Positions 16,695 to 25,383 of a stretch of 33,180 nucleotides of DNA are shown here, in pieces. Numbering within the stretch: position 1 is the stretch's first letter; every line of letters begins with the position of its first letter. The notes under the pieces are model-generated. The model searched no databases and had not been told where the DNA came from. It worked only from the letters and a program-made list of their open reading frames with translations. Made by a program: the position numbers and the translations under genes. Source of the DNA: an uncultured Gammaproteobacteria bacterium (GTDB lineage: Bacteria; Pseudomonadota; Gammaproteobacteria; Pseudomonadales; Pseudohongiellaceae). The stretch is from the NCBI GenBank assembly GCA_903887045.1, contig CAISOD010000243.1, forward strand, positions 1-33,180, read 5' to 3'.

Positions 16695-17480
16695 CTAAAT
16701 CAGTGCGCCGATCAGAAAATCGCTGAACAGCACTGCAATCGACGACATTACGACAGCATCCGTGGTGACCGAGCTCACACCCTCGGCGCCCTGCGAGCCG
16801 GCCTTGCCGAGATGCATGTAGAAGCCGCGTGCACAACAAATCAGCGTGATCAGCAGGCCGAAAATCACTGATTTGACGAGGCCAAGCCGCACGTCTACCC
16901 ATTCAATGGCGTCGGTCATGCCGTTCATATATGAGCCTTCGGGGAGGCCGAACATGTAGACGCCGACGAAATACCCGCCGAACAGGGCGACGAAATCGAA
17001 CACCATCGTCAACAATGGCACCGACAGCAGGCCTGCAACCAGCTTTGGTGCTATCAGGAATTTGCCGGGCGAGATTGCCATGCATTCGAGTGCATCGACC
17101 TGTTCCGTGATGCGCATGATGCCGAGTTCGGCAGTGATCGACGAACCGGCGCGGCCAACCACCATCAGCGAGGTCATCACCGGCCCGAGTTCGCGGATAA
17201 CGCTGAGCGCCACCCCGGCGCCGAGCAGATCAACCGCACCGAAACGTTCGAGTATGTTGTAGAACTGCAGACCCAGCACCATGCCGATGGTGACACCGGA
17301 CACGATGATCAGCGTCAGTGAGCGTGCGCCGATGAAATACATCTGTCGCACGATTGGGTACAGCCGGTACGGCGGTTGCAACAGTTCCCAGAACACGATC
17401 AACAACAGGTTGAAGGTGCGGCCGGTCTGTTCCAGAGAGCTGATAACAATCGCGCCAATATTTTCAATGGATTTCAACAT
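16695..17480 (-). CDS. mlaE: MlaE-like permease of phospholipid ABC transporter
   Basis: 261 residues with about five to six hydrophobic segments and the MlaE signature LGAGVALSVIRELGPVMTSLMVVGRAGSSITAELGIMRITEQVDALECMAISPGKFLIAPKLVAGLLSVPLLT. It is the inner-membrane subunit that holds the MlaD ring and couples to the MlaF ATPase. The ATG directly follows the TAG of mlaF (TAGATG) with GGAGGGG as Shine-Dalgarno inside the mlaF end, showing translational coupling. Confidence 0.95.
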   Translation of the reverse strand: MLKSIENIGAIVISSLEQTGRTFNLLLIVFWELLQPPYRLYPIVRQMYFIGARSLTLIIVSGVTIGMVLGLQFYNILERFGAVDLLGAGVALSVIRELGPVMTSLMVVGRAGSSITAELGIMRITEQVDALECMAISPGKFLIAPKLVAGLLSVPLLTMVFDFVALFGGYFVGVYMFGLPEGSYMNGMTDAIEWVDVRLGLVKSVIFGLLITLICCARGFYMHLGKAGSQGAEGVSSVTTDAVVMSSIAVLFSDFLIGALI

Positions 17481-18287
17481 CTATACCCCTCCTGTCAGGC
17501 GGCGCAGGTGGGTGTCGGTGTCCACTATCGTTTCGCGCGGCTTGCGGTTGAGCATGCCCTGGATTTCCGGATTGGTGGACGCAGTGATCTGTTGCGGCGT
17601 GCCGGTTTCGATGATGAGGCCGTTCGACATCACGGCGATATGGTCGGCAATCTTGAAGATACTGTCGAGCTCGTGGGTGACGACGACAATCGTCATGCGC
17701 ATCGTGTTTTTCAGCGTAATGATCAGCTGGTCCAGCTCGGCGGCGGTGCTCGGATCCAGACCGGCGGATGGCTCATCAAAGAACAACAGTTTCGGGTCCA
17801 TGATGATGGCGCGCGCCAGTGCGGCGCGCTTGGTCATGCCGCCCGACAGTTCGGCCGGCATCAGGTGTTCGGCCGGCAGCATGTTGACCATGTCGAGCTT
17901 GATGCGGGTCATGATCTCGATGGTTTTTTCATCGAGATTGGTGTGTTCGCGCAGCGCCAGCTGGATGTTCTCCGCCACCGACATCGACGAGAATAGTGCC
18001 CCGCCCTGGAAGGCGACACCCATCTGTATGCGTACTTTGTTGATTTCACGCAGTGAAGCGCTGGCGATGTCGGTGCCGAGTATGTGCACGCTGCCGCTGG
18101 TCGGTTTTTTGAGGCCGAGCAGGCAGCGCAACAGTGTGGTCTTGCCGGCACCACTCTGGCCCATGATCACCATGATCTGGCCCATCGGGATGTCAAGATT
18201 GACGTCACTCAGGATGCGGCGCTGGCCGTAATCGACCACAAGATTGCGGATCGAAATGGCGTTTCGCTGTGAGTTGTCGGTGGACAT
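17481..18287 (-). CDS. mlaF: MlaF-like ATPase of phospholipid ABC transporter
   Basis: The start at 18287 (MSTDNSQRNAISIRNLVVDYGQRRIL) is preferred over the track start at 18344 because it avoids a 53-base overlap with the STAS gene and matches family length (268 residues). Walker A GQSGAGKT (43-50), signature LSGGMTKRAALARA and Walker B LLFFDEPSAGLDP are complete; the LSGGM form and SAGLDP are typical of MlaF/Ttg2A. It powers lipid movement by the Mla system. The gap to the STAS gene upstream is 4 bases, so the antagonist-like protein is co-translated with the transporter. Confidence 0.93.
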   Translation of the reverse strand: MSTDNSQRNAISIRNLVVDYGQRRILSDVNLDIPMGQIMVIMGQSGAGKTTLLRCLLGLKKPTSGSVHILGTDIASASLREINKVRIQMGVAFQGGALFSSMSVAENIQLALREHTNLDEKTIEIMTRIKLDMVNMLPAEHLMPAELSGGMTKRAALARAIIMDPKLLFFDEPSAGLDPSTAAELDQLIITLKNTMRMTIVVVTHELDSIFKIADHIAVMSNGLIIETGTPQQITASTNPEIQGMLNRKPRETIVDTDTHLRRLTGGV

Positions 18288-18291
18288 GCGC

Positions 18292-18645
18292 TTACTGTAT
18301 TGCTCCAGCGTGGGTTGTGACCTGGGCCTTGAACTGCTCGGCACTTGAGTACAGATTGAAAATCTTGTCGAGTCGCGTCAGGGTCAGTACCTGCAGCGCC
18401 GTGGTACTGATGTTCAGCAGTCCATAGGGCAGCTTCGACGATTTGGCGGTCTGAAAGCCTTCAACCAGGGAGGCAATACCCGAGCTGTCGATGTAGCTGA
18501 CCTGCGCCATGTCGATCAACAGCGGCTTGCCGTCCTTCAGGGTGCCGAGAATTTTTTCGCGCAGCTTCGGCGAAAAATGCATGTCGACCTCGCCGCTCAG
18601 TGCAAGCAAGTCGAACCCCGTTTCCGATTTGAGAGTAAGTTCCAT
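18292..18645 (-). CDS. STAS-domain anti-sigma-factor-antagonist-like protein (RsbV/MlaB-like)
   Basis: The ATG at 18645 with GGAAGG upstream gives a 117-residue single STAS domain; the 42 extra residues in the track are unsupported. The core MAQVSYIDSSGIASLVEGFQ carries Ser54 in DSSG at the place phosphorylated in SpoIIAA/RsbV. It lies between an RsbW-like kinase and mlaF. Two roles are possible: the MlaB subunit of the Mla ATPase, which is also a STAS protein, or a phospho-switched antagonist of the kinase. The intact DSSG site and the neighbouring kinase favour a protein that can be phosphorylated; no other mlaB candidate is in the operon, so it may do both. Confidence 0.88.
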   Translation of the reverse strand: MELTLKSETGFDLLALSGEVDMHFSPKLREKILGTLKDGKPLLIDMAQVSYIDSSGIASLVEGFQTAKSSKLPYGLLNISTTALQVLTLTRLDKIFNLYSSAEQFKAQVTTHAGAIQ

Positions 18646-18664
18646 ACCGCCTTCCGCCACTCCG

Positions 18665-18670
18665 ATTATA
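18665..18670 (-). promoter_or_regulatory. Possible -10 box upstream of STAS-mlaFEDA
   Basis: A perfect TATAAT on the minus strand lies in the 88-base gap between the RsbW-like gene and the STAS gene, 19 bases before the STAS ATG. A good -35 is not evident at 16-18 bases. If used, it would let the mla genes be expressed without the broken phosphatase upstream. Confidence 0.3.
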
Positions 18671-18733
18671 AAAAGCCCAACAGCAAAAATCCGTAATTTG
18701 GTGTCCGGTACAACTGCCACCGGGCCCCGTAGA

Positions 18734-19189
18734 TCAGTTCCGACCAAGATGCTTGCGCATCTGCAATACATTGCCGGAGCTGCCGGGGGAGTCCAGCAAC
18801 ACCACTTCGTCCATCACCTGATTGATGATGTGGCAACCCAGCCCGCCCGGACGTATTTCGTCCAGCGGACGCGAGCGCATTTCGCCGGCACAGGATTTGT
18901 GCTTGGCGAAATCGGTTAGCCGGAACACCAGGTGGCATTGGTTGCTGGTGGTGGGTTCATCGCCCGGTACCAGATCCACTTCCAGCACAATGTCGCCCTT
19001 GTCGTTGGGGCCATAGGCATGCTGGATGATGTTCATGCAGGCCTCGCCCACCGCCAGCACCACGTTGTTGAGCACTGCCTCCGACCCACCGCAGTGCTTG
19101 AGTGCTTCGCGCAGTTTCAATCGCACGCTACCCATCTGCTCGGCGCAGGCGGGAAACTGGTAAGCCAGTAAGCGCTGGGTAGCTGTCAT
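18734..19189 (-). CDS. RsbW-like HATPase anti-sigma / switch kinase
   Basis: 151 residues, a single GHKL ATPase domain. The N box is VGEACMNIIQHAY (family E-A-x-x-N-x-x-x-H-A), and the G2-like loop is RPGGLGCHIINQVMD. The G1 position reads RLTDFAK rather than DxGxG, as is common in this group. Such proteins bind a sigma factor or other partner and phosphorylate a STAS antagonist. The ATG overlaps the TGA of the truncated phosphatase (ATGA), so the three-gene order phosphatase-kinase-antagonist was once complete. No sigma factor gene is in the window. Confidence 0.88.
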   Translation of the reverse strand: MTATQRLLAYQFPACAEQMGSVRLKLREALKHCGGSEAVLNNVVLAVGEACMNIIQHAYGPNDKGDIVLEVDLVPGDEPTTSNQCHLVFRLTDFAKHKSCAGEMRSRPLDEIRPGGLGCHIINQVMDEVVLLDSPGSSGNVLQMRKHLGRN

Positions 19190-19859
19190 GGCGCGAGGGA
19201 AACTCCCTGGTCTTCGATTAGCAAGATGGTCAGGTCGTCGAAACTGTAATCCAGTCGCGACGCTTCGTACGCAAACTGCTGGAGCCGCTGCTGTCTGGGC
19301 AAGTGGCTGTATTTGGCGATCAGAGTCTGCACATTTGCCGGTTCGTCCTGTAGGTTCAGTACTCTGGCAAGGCCTTCAGACAGGCCGTCAGTATACAAAT
19401 AGAGGCTGCCCCCTGTCAGTGAGAATGTCACCTCGCCAAACTGTTGCTGCGGCAGGATGCCAAGCGGCAGGCCGGTAGAGGCATATTACGGGCTGCAATA
19501 TTGAGACCCAGGATCGGATGGTGCTCGGCAAACTTGGGCAGGAAGCTTTCCTGCAGGCTGCGGGCGAGATTCAGCTCCTGCTGCAGCGTTTCGGTAACAA
19601 CAAGCTCGCGCGCCATCTTGGCGTTGCGGATTGCCAGTGTGGCGGAAGCCGCCAGAATGCCGAGCAATTGACCGTCCACCTCGTCGAACTGGCCCTCTGG
19701 ATTGTCCAGTGTCGGGATCTTGTTGATCAGTTCGATGGCGCCAAGGCTTTCGCCCTGCACCGACAGCTGCGCGCATAGTATGGAGCGGGTGCTGAAGCTC
19801 GTTTGCGCATCAATGCCAGGCAAGCAATTGGGACGAAGCGGGACATCACGTGGGATGCA
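19186..19859 (-). pseudogene. GAF-SpoIIE phosphatase remnant lacking catalytic core
   Basis: Two minus-strand frames are pieces of one gene. The first (to about 19470) has a GAF-domain end, LPGIDAQTSFSTRSILCAQLSVQGESLGAIELINK, then a coil and the phosphatase entry LARSLQESFLPKFAEHHPILGLNIAARNMP. The second frame resumes at GLPLGILPQQQFGEVTFSLTGGSLYLYTDGLSEG and ends SFDDLTILLIED, the normal end of SpoIIE domains. The region between, which should hold the GDFYD and DVSGKG metal-binding motifs (roughly a hundred residues in relatives), is absent, and the frame changes at about 19470-19482. The 5' side is cut too: an in-frame TAG lies at 19860-19862 and most of the GAF domain is missing. Its end still overlaps the RsbW-like start. 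An assembly error is possible. Confidence 0.8.
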
Positions 19860-19874
19860 CTATGGGATGCACTT
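19851..19874. repeat. 12-base tandem duplication at the broken 5' edge of the phosphatase remnant
   Basis: TGGGATGCACTA (19851-19862) is followed at once by TGGGATGCACTT (19863-19874). The copy junction carries the in-frame TAG (minus strand) that closes the reading frame of the remnant. Confidence 0.75.
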
Positions 19875-20036
19875 TCAGACGGAGAAAACAGAACACAGCA
19901 GGGGCTGGGGGTGAGCATTCACGGACATCCTCTGTCACAGGAAGGTGCAGGCGATGGTAACGCGACGATTTTGGCACGTAACAGCGCACGCACGGGCTGC
20001 ACAACTACCTCCGTGCGCCAGAGCGAAGGCCTGAAA
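19860..20036. other. Non-coding gap between phosphatase remnant and DUF1552 gene
   Basis: About 180 bases with no credible ORF. On the minus strand GCGCAC and GTGCGC can form a 6-base stem (around 19990-20025) after the DUF1552 stop, which might serve as a weak terminator. The lost 5' half of the GAF-phosphatase gene would be expected here but I see no trace of it. Confidence 0.5.
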
Positions 20037-21365
20037 TCAGATCGTAAGATGACCAGTGCTGTCGCCGAAACTGTCCTGCGGTACGCCGATCTTGTCGAGC
20101 AAGCTGACAAGCAGATTCGACATCGGCGTCTTGTCAGGGAACTTCAGATGACGGTTGCCTTCCAGCGTGCCGCCGGCGCCACCGGCCAACAGGATAGGCA
20201 GTGGATCATGATTGTGTGAATTGCCGTCGCTCATGCCACTGCCGTACATCACCAGCGAGTTGTCGAGCAGCGTGCCATCGCCATCGGGCACCGCGTCGAG
20301 TTTGTCGAGGAAGTAGCTGAACAACGAGGCATGGTAACGGTTGATCAGGGCGAAACGCGCCTTGTTGTCTTCGTTGTTGGAGTGATGCGACAGCGTATGG
20401 AAACCGTCGCGTACACCGCTCTTCGGATACACAGCGCCAGACAGTTCGCACGCCATCATGAAGGTGGAGATGCGGGAGATTTCGGTCTGCCACGCCAGCA
20501 CTTGCAGGTCGTACATCAGCTTGATGTGTTCTTCGACGTCATTGGGGATGCCGTTTGGTTTGTTCGGCACCGCAATGTCGTCCGTGATGCGGGCGGCAGC
20601 TTGTTGGATGCGGCGCTCGATTTCACGGATGTCGGTCAGGTACTGGTCAAGACGCGTGCGGTCGGCAGCCGACAGTTGTTTGTCGAGGGTAGTGATCTGG
20701 TCGGTGACCGAATCGAGCAGGCTCAAAGACTGCTGGCGGCGGGCAGCCCGCTGGGCGCCGTCCGCCCCGTCGCCGAACAGGTTTTCGAATACCACCTGTG
20801 GGTTGTTCTGCATCGGCAGTGGCGAAATTTCGCTCTGCCAGGACAGTGTGTTGCGATAAGCGCAACTGAGGCCTTCGCCACAACTGACGCTGGCGTCTTC
20901 GATCATCAACTCCAGCGATGGCAAAGGAGTGTCCTGACCAAGATGCTGGGCAGCAAGCTGGTCCACTGTGATGCCGAGGAACGGTTGGGCACCATAGATG
21001 GCTTTGGCTCCGCTCAGATAGGAGGCAGAAGAACGGTTGTGGTTGCCGGTGGCGCCGCCCGGGCCATAGGCGAGGGCGTGCGACAGGTTGCTGACCACGT
21101 TGAGCTTGCCGCGCAGATGTTCAAGCGGCTTGAGGATTTCACTGAATTCGAAGTCTTTGCCTTCGGTCGCTGGCGTCCAACGCGACATGGTGGCGCCGTG
21201 CGGGAAGTAGATGGCACCAAATCGGGTTTTGGGCGCGGCGCCGGATTGGGCGAAAGCCACGGTAGCGGGCAACATCGCATCCAATAACGGCAGTGCCAGC
21301 ACAGTGCCGGCACCACGCAACAGGGCGCGGCGGTTCAGGTGCTTCTTGGTCAGGAAAGTGGCCAT
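20037..21365 (-). CDS. DUF1552 Tat-exported protein
   Basis: The ATG at 21365 has GAGGAAG 6 bases upstream and opens with a twin-arginine signal (LNRRALLRGAGTVLALPLLDAML), so the first 23 residues in the track are dropped; the product is 442 residues. Family stretches are RFGAIYFPHGATMSRWTP, LNVVSNLSHALAYGPGGATGNHNRSSASYLSGAK, ISPLPMQNNPQVVFENLFGDG and LLDNSLVMYGSGMSDGNSHNHDPLPILLAGGAGG, as in DUF1552 proteins that pair with DUF1592 proteins in planctomycetes and other bacteria. The function is unknown; the C-terminal part recalls sulfatase/DUF1501-like proteins. It follows the DUF1592 gene by 25 bases. Confidence 0.9.
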   Translation of the reverse strand: MATFLTKKHLNRRALLRGAGTVLALPLLDAMLPATVAFAQSGAAPKTRFGAIYFPHGATMSRWTPATEGKDFEFSEILKPLEHLRGKLNVVSNLSHALAYGPGGATGNHNRSSASYLSGAKAIYGAQPFLGITVDQLAAQHLGQDTPLPSLELMIEDASVSCGEGLSCAYRNTLSWQSEISPLPMQNNPQVVFENLFGDGADGAQRAARRQQSLSLLDSVTDQITTLDKQLSAADRTRLDQYLTDIREIERRIQQAAARITDDIAVPNKPNGIPNDVEEHIKLMYDLQVLAWQTEISRISTFMMACELSGAVYPKSGVRDGFHTLSHHSNNEDNKARFALINRYHASLFSYFLDKLDAVPDGDGTLLDNSLVMYGSGMSDGNSHNHDPLPILLAGGAGGTLEGNRHLKFPDKTPMSNLLVSLLDKIGVPQDSFGDSTGHLTI

Positions 21366-21390
21366 GGATACTTCCTCCGGGCGCGGCGCC

Positions 21391-23679
21391 TCAGCGTTGT
21401 GCAGTGGTCTGCTGTTGTTCGTTGGTGCCACCACCCTTTACGCGGCGGGTGAACTGCGGGCTTTGTACTATGCCTTCAACCAGCGCACTGAAGCGATTGT
21501 CGTCGCTGGCAGCATTGCGCATGATCGAGCGTACCGTCGGCATATCGTGGTATTCCACCGGTCTGCCGAGGGCGTAAATCATCAGCTTTTGCGTCAGTGT
21601 GCGGACAAACAGGTCTGAATGTCCACTCAGCGCCTTGCGTAAATCGTTCGGGCTCGCCACTGGAGTCCCATCGGCCAGAACGCCGCGTGGATCGACGTTG
21701 GAATCGCCGTCTTTGGTACGCCATGCACCCACCATGTCGAAGTTCTCCAGCGAGAAACCCACCGGATCAATCACGCTGTGACATGAGGAGCACACCGGGT
21801 CCGTGCGATGCGCTTCAAGGCGTTCGCGTACCGAGGTGGTGAGTTTGACGGTACCGTCGCCATCAAGGTTGGTTTCAACACCTGGTGGAGGTGCCGGTAC
21901 CGGAGCATCCAGCAGGTTTTCGAGAATCCAGCTACCGCGGATCACAGGCGAAGTGCGAGAGGCGGTGGAAGTTACAGTCAGGATACTGCCCTGGCCGAAC
22001 AAGCCGCGACGCGGGCTGTCCTCTGGCAATTCGATGCGGCGGAAATAGGAGCCGCGGACGTCTGGAATGCCGTAATGACGGGCAAGACGTTCGTTGACAA
22101 AGGTATAGCCGGTATCAAGCAGTTCGGTCACCGGGCGGTCTTCCGCGATGATGGAGCCGACCAGCATCTGGGTTTCCTGCAGGAACGCCTGGCGCAGGTT
22201 GTCATCAAAACCGGGCGCTTCCGGCGTTACACCGGCAAGCTGGCGCAAAAACAGCCACTGCCCGGCAAAGTTCTCGACCATGGCCTGGGCTTTCGGATCG
22301 GCCAGCATGCGGCGTACTTGGGCTTTCAGTACAGCGGGCTCGTGCAGCGTGCCTTTCTCGGCGGCAGCCAGTAGTTCGTTGTCGGGAATGCTGCTCCACA
22401 GGAAGAACGACAAACGCGACGCCAGTGCGATGTCGCTAATGGTGTATTCCTCGCCGGGTTGCAGGTCGGCAGGCTCTTCCTCAAAACGGAAAAGGAAGCG
22501 CGGATCGACCAGCACGCGAGACAGCGCCTGCTGCACACCGGTTTCAAAATCACTGCCGTTACGGGCGTTATCGTAGAACTCCATCAAGGGAGCAATGTCC
22601 TGCTCGCCAACCGGCGTGCGGAATGCCTTGGTGGCGACGTCAGTCATGATGCGCTCGGCACACTGGCGCTCGTCATCATTGGTTTGAGGCAGACAGCTGA
22701 ACACCCGTTCCCGGCTGGCGGTCTTGCCAGGGCCACTGGCGTTGAAGGGGCCGTTGATTTCCACGCTGTTGATGGCACCGCCGAGCTCGTATTTCCAGTA
22801 AATGTCATTGACGCCAGCCGGGCGACGTTTGTCACGCAGTGCTGCAGTCAACGTATGGACTCCAGCCGTTAACGGCAGCCGGAAAGACCGTATGTCTTCC
22901 ACCTGCAAGCGCTGACCATCAAGGGTGATATCTACTTCGATGTTGGGGTCGCGGCCAAAACCACCACCGCCCCGAACAGAAAACGAGTATTCAGCGTCGA
23001 GCGGGAAATTGTGTTCAACACGCAAACCGCCGCGGGTACCCAAAGGCATGCCTTCGATATGCCGATCCTGTCGCAAATTGCCGGGCACACGGTAGGTGGC
23101 GGCACTTTCGGTTGCTGTCATCTCGCCGACGGCGGCACGACTGATCTTCATGGCGGCGTTGGTGTAGCCCTGGATCAAGGCTGGCGATATCGCCAGACCG
23201 GCGGCCACATTGTCGAAGCCTTCGGTGGCATCATCGGACGGCAGCATGGCGGCCACATTGACGTCGAGATCGAAAAGGTCGCGGATTGCATTGCGGTATT
23301 CGCTGCGGTTGAGGCGATGCAGGCCCGGAGCAGCAGCCAGTGGCTGCACACTACTGTCGAGGCGGCCCTCCAGTTCGGCGATGAATCCGGCTATCGCCGC
23401 AGGTTGCGGCTGCTTTTCACCTTTCGGCGGCATCATGCCGGCGTTGAGTTTGCGGATGATGAGTTCCCAGGTTCCGGCGTTGTGCTCTACATCGTCGAAA
23501 TTCAGCTCTTCCATGTTCAGGCTGCCGGCCCAGTCTTCGAAGTTGTGGCAACCGGTGCAATACTGCTGCAGCAAATCAGGAGTTGTCTGCGCCAGGCACT
23601 GGCCTGCCGCGCAGGCCAGTGCCAGAGCGGAGTATCGCAATGAGCTTAGTAGCAGTGGATGCATGGACAGCCTGCGCAT
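21391..23679 (-). CDS. DUF1592-family exported protein with c-type heme motif
   Basis: 762 residues from the ATG at 23679, whose A overlaps the ankyrin gene stop (TGATG). After a signal peptide comes a c-type cytochrome motif YCTGCHN (Cys41, Cys44, His45) with MMPPKGEKQP as a likely distal Met. Then follow the modules usually called DUF1587 (LHRLNRSEYRNAIRDLF), a carbohydrate-binding-like DUF1595 region, DUF1592 (SRLSFFLWSSIPDNELL), DUF1588 (NLLDAPVPAPPPGVETNL and CSSCHSVIDPVGFSLENFDMVGAWR) and DUF1585 near the C-terminus (FVRTLTQKLMIYALGRPVEYHD). It is a periplasmic heme protein of unknown reaction that almost always travels with DUF1552. Confidence 0.92.
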   Translation of the reverse strand: MRRLSMHPLLLSSLRYSALALACAAGQCLAQTTPDLLQQYCTGCHNFEDWAGSLNMEELNFDDVEHNAGTWELIIRKLNAGMMPPKGEKQPQPAAIAGFIAELEGRLDSSVQPLAAAPGLHRLNRSEYRNAIRDLFDLDVNVAAMLPSDDATEGFDNVAAGLAISPALIQGYTNAAMKISRAAVGEMTATESAATYRVPGNLRQDRHIEGMPLGTRGGLRVEHNFPLDAEYSFSVRGGGGFGRDPNIEVDITLDGQRLQVEDIRSFRLPLTAGVHTLTAALRDKRRPAGVNDIYWKYELGGAINSVEINGPFNASGPGKTASRERVFSCLPQTNDDERQCAERIMTDVATKAFRTPVGEQDIAPLMEFYDNARNGSDFETGVQQALSRVLVDPRFLFRFEEEPADLQPGEEYTISDIALASRLSFFLWSSIPDNELLAAAEKGTLHEPAVLKAQVRRMLADPKAQAMVENFAGQWLFLRQLAGVTPEAPGFDDNLRQAFLQETQMLVGSIIAEDRPVTELLDTGYTFVNERLARHYGIPDVRGSYFRRIELPEDSPRRGLFGQGSILTVTSTASRTSPVIRGSWILENLLDAPVPAPPPGVETNLDGDGTVKLTTSVRERLEAHRTDPVCSSCHSVIDPVGFSLENFDMVGAWRTKDGDSNVDPRGVLADGTPVASPNDLRKALSGHSDLFVRTLTQKLMIYALGRPVEYHDMPTVRSIMRNAASDDNRFSALVEGIVQSPQFTRRVKGGGTNEQQQTTAQR

Positions 23680-25325
23680 CAACGTATCTCCTTGCCCTGG
23701 GCAGTGAGCAGTTCTGAAATCAGGGCCATCGATTCCGGCTTTTCTTCGGCCGGATGGGTAGCGAGGAATACACCCTTGGCCCAGTCGAGCGCGGTGCGTT
23801 TTTCATTGTCTTGACTGTTGAGGTCGGCACCCTGGTCAACAAGGTAGCGGATGATGCTGTTGCTGCCGCGGTTGGCCGCTCCCATCAACGCAGTGACGCC
23901 CATGGAATTGGCCTGATTCACGTCCATACCCAGCTCGTGGCACAGCTTCACTGCTGCCAACAGTTGTTCTTCGCTCTCGGTGAAGGTTTGTGCCACTACC
24001 CAGTTGACGCCGGCAGCTGCCATCAGCGGCGACGTGCCCTGGAAAGTACCGATCATCGGGTCGGCCTTGTGTTCGAGCAGCAGCTTCATCACGGTAACGT
24101 CGCCAGCGTAGGCGGCGGCAAGGAAAGGGGTCTGGCCGGTAAAGTCGACCCACTCGAGCGTGCCGGTGATCTCCAGCAGGAAACTACGGACTGGCGGGGT
24201 TTCCCTTGTGCGCACATTGGGGTCGGCACCTTTGTCGAGTAGCAGTTTGATGAATTCCAGTACCGGCGCGCGATCGATGCCATTCTCATAAGTGCCGTTG
24301 TGGACATACAGATTGCGCACGTTGACTGCTTCCCAGATCGGGCTGCGGCCGTACCAGTCCTGACTGTTGATTTCCACGTCGTCCTGCTCCAGCAGGAAGG
24401 TAGCCATGGCCATGTTGTTGTTCGATATCGCCATCAACAGCGGCCACATATCGTTGGCTTCACGCATGTTGAGTTCAGCGCCATTGTCGAGCAGCAGTTC
24501 GGCAACGTCGACATGACCGTGGCGGGCGGCGTAAAGCAGCGGACTCATGCCGCCCAGCAAGGGATCACGGCGACCTCGATCAGCCGGGGTGCCGCCGCGA
24601 ATGATGCCGATACCGAAACCGAAGCCCTGCTGTGAATTGGGAAGTACCCACTTGGGTTCGCCTATTCTCAGCGTTTGTGCGTTTACTTCTGCGCCATTCG
24701 CCAGCAGCAGTTTGACAACGTCGGCATGGCCGGAACGGGATGCAAACATCAGTGGCGTCTGGCCGTAGGTCGCGTCCGCCGCGTTGACATCGGCGCCATG
24801 TTCGATCAATGCACTGACAACGCCGGCGACGCCCACAGCCGCGGCACTCATCAGCATGCTTTCGCCGCTCGGTTCCAGTGTGTTGGCGTCCGCGCCGGCT
24901 TCCAGTAGCGCGGCGACCATGGCAGTGCCGCCGTTGGCGACCGCAAGGCTGAGAGCAGTGATTCCATCGGGAGTCTTGATGTTGGCATCGGCACCGGCTT
25001 GCAGCAGTTTGCGAGCGGCTGCAACTTCATCGACGCGGGCCAGCCACAGCAGTGCGGGCGTATCAAACTGGCCTCGCGCATTGGGATCCACGCCTTCTGC
25101 CAGTAGCGCAGTGACGGTGGCAATATCATGTTTCATTGCTGCATCAGGCAGGCGATGATCGCCATCAGTGGCCAATGCTGGCTGAACATGCGCCAATGCA
25201 AGGATGCACAGGCCTCTGGTTAAACCACTGGCAAGGCGACTGGCAAGGCGACTGGAAAGACCGTTGGCGAAACTGTTGATAAAACAACGCTTCAGCATGC
25301 GCTGGTGAAATATCCCCTGGGACAT
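23679..25325 (-). CDS. Exported ankyrin-repeat protein
   Basis: 548 residues with an N-terminal signal (GLCILALAHVQPALA) and then about ten or more ankyrin repeats, for example GADANIKTPDGITALSLAVANGGTAMVAALLEA, GADVNAADATYGQTPLMFASRSGHADVVKLLLANGA and GADLNSQDNEKRTALDWA. A Gly-rich insert (NSQQGFGFGIGIIRGGTPADRGRRDP) breaks the array after the fifth repeat. It should be a periplasmic protein-binding scaffold, presumably for the DUF1592/DUF1552 pair that follows with a 1-base overlap. The track ATG has no outstanding Shine-Dalgarno; Met10 (MLKRCFINS) is an alternative start giving a more normal signal peptide. Confidence 0.9.
   Translation of the reverse strand: MSQGIFHQRMLKRCFINSFANGLSSRLASRLASGLTRGLCILALAHVQPALATDGDHRLPDAAMKHDIATVTALLAEGVDPNARGQFDTPALLWLARVDEVAAARKLLQAGADANIKTPDGITALSLAVANGGTAMVAALLEAGADANTLEPSGESMLMSAAAVGVAGVVSALIEHGADVNAADATYGQTPLMFASRSGHADVVKLLLANGAEVNAQTLRIGEPKWVLPNSQQGFGFGIGIIRGGTPADRGRRDPLLGGMSPLLYAARHGHVDVAELLLDNGAELNMREANDMWPLLMAISNNNMAMATFLLEQDDVEINSQDWYGRSPIWEAVNVRNLYVHNGTYENGIDRAPVLEFIKLLLDKGADPNVRTRETPPVRSFLLEITGTLEWVDFTGQTPFLAAAYAGDVTVMKLLLEHKADPMIGTFQGTSPLMAAAGVNWVVAQTFTESEEQLLAAVKLCHELGMDVNQANSMGVTALMGAANRGSNSIIRYLVDQGADLNSQDNEKRTALDWAKGVFLATHPAEEKPESMALISELLTAQGKEIR
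25227..25262. repeat. 12-base tandem repeat in the ankyrin signal region
   Basis: ACTGGCAAGGCG occurs twice in tandem (25227-25250), followed by a partial third unit ACTGGAAAG. On the minus strand it encodes the SRLASRLASGL stretch just before the hydrophobic part of the signal peptide. Confidence 0.75.
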
Positions 25326-25383
25326 GGCAACTCCGGGTTTTTGCCGGTAATTTCGGCTTTATTCTGCTTTTCCGAACCTCGTT

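Noticed and set aside
19186-19823. Two separate small genes (81 and 131 residues) as listed in the ORF track
   Set aside because: Their sequences are the end and the middle of one GAF-SpoIIE phosphatase, joined by a frame change; treated as one pseudogene.
20331-21287. 318-residue plus-strand ORF opposite the DUF1552 gene
   Set aside because: Shadow frame of a gene with a clear Tat signal and family motifs.
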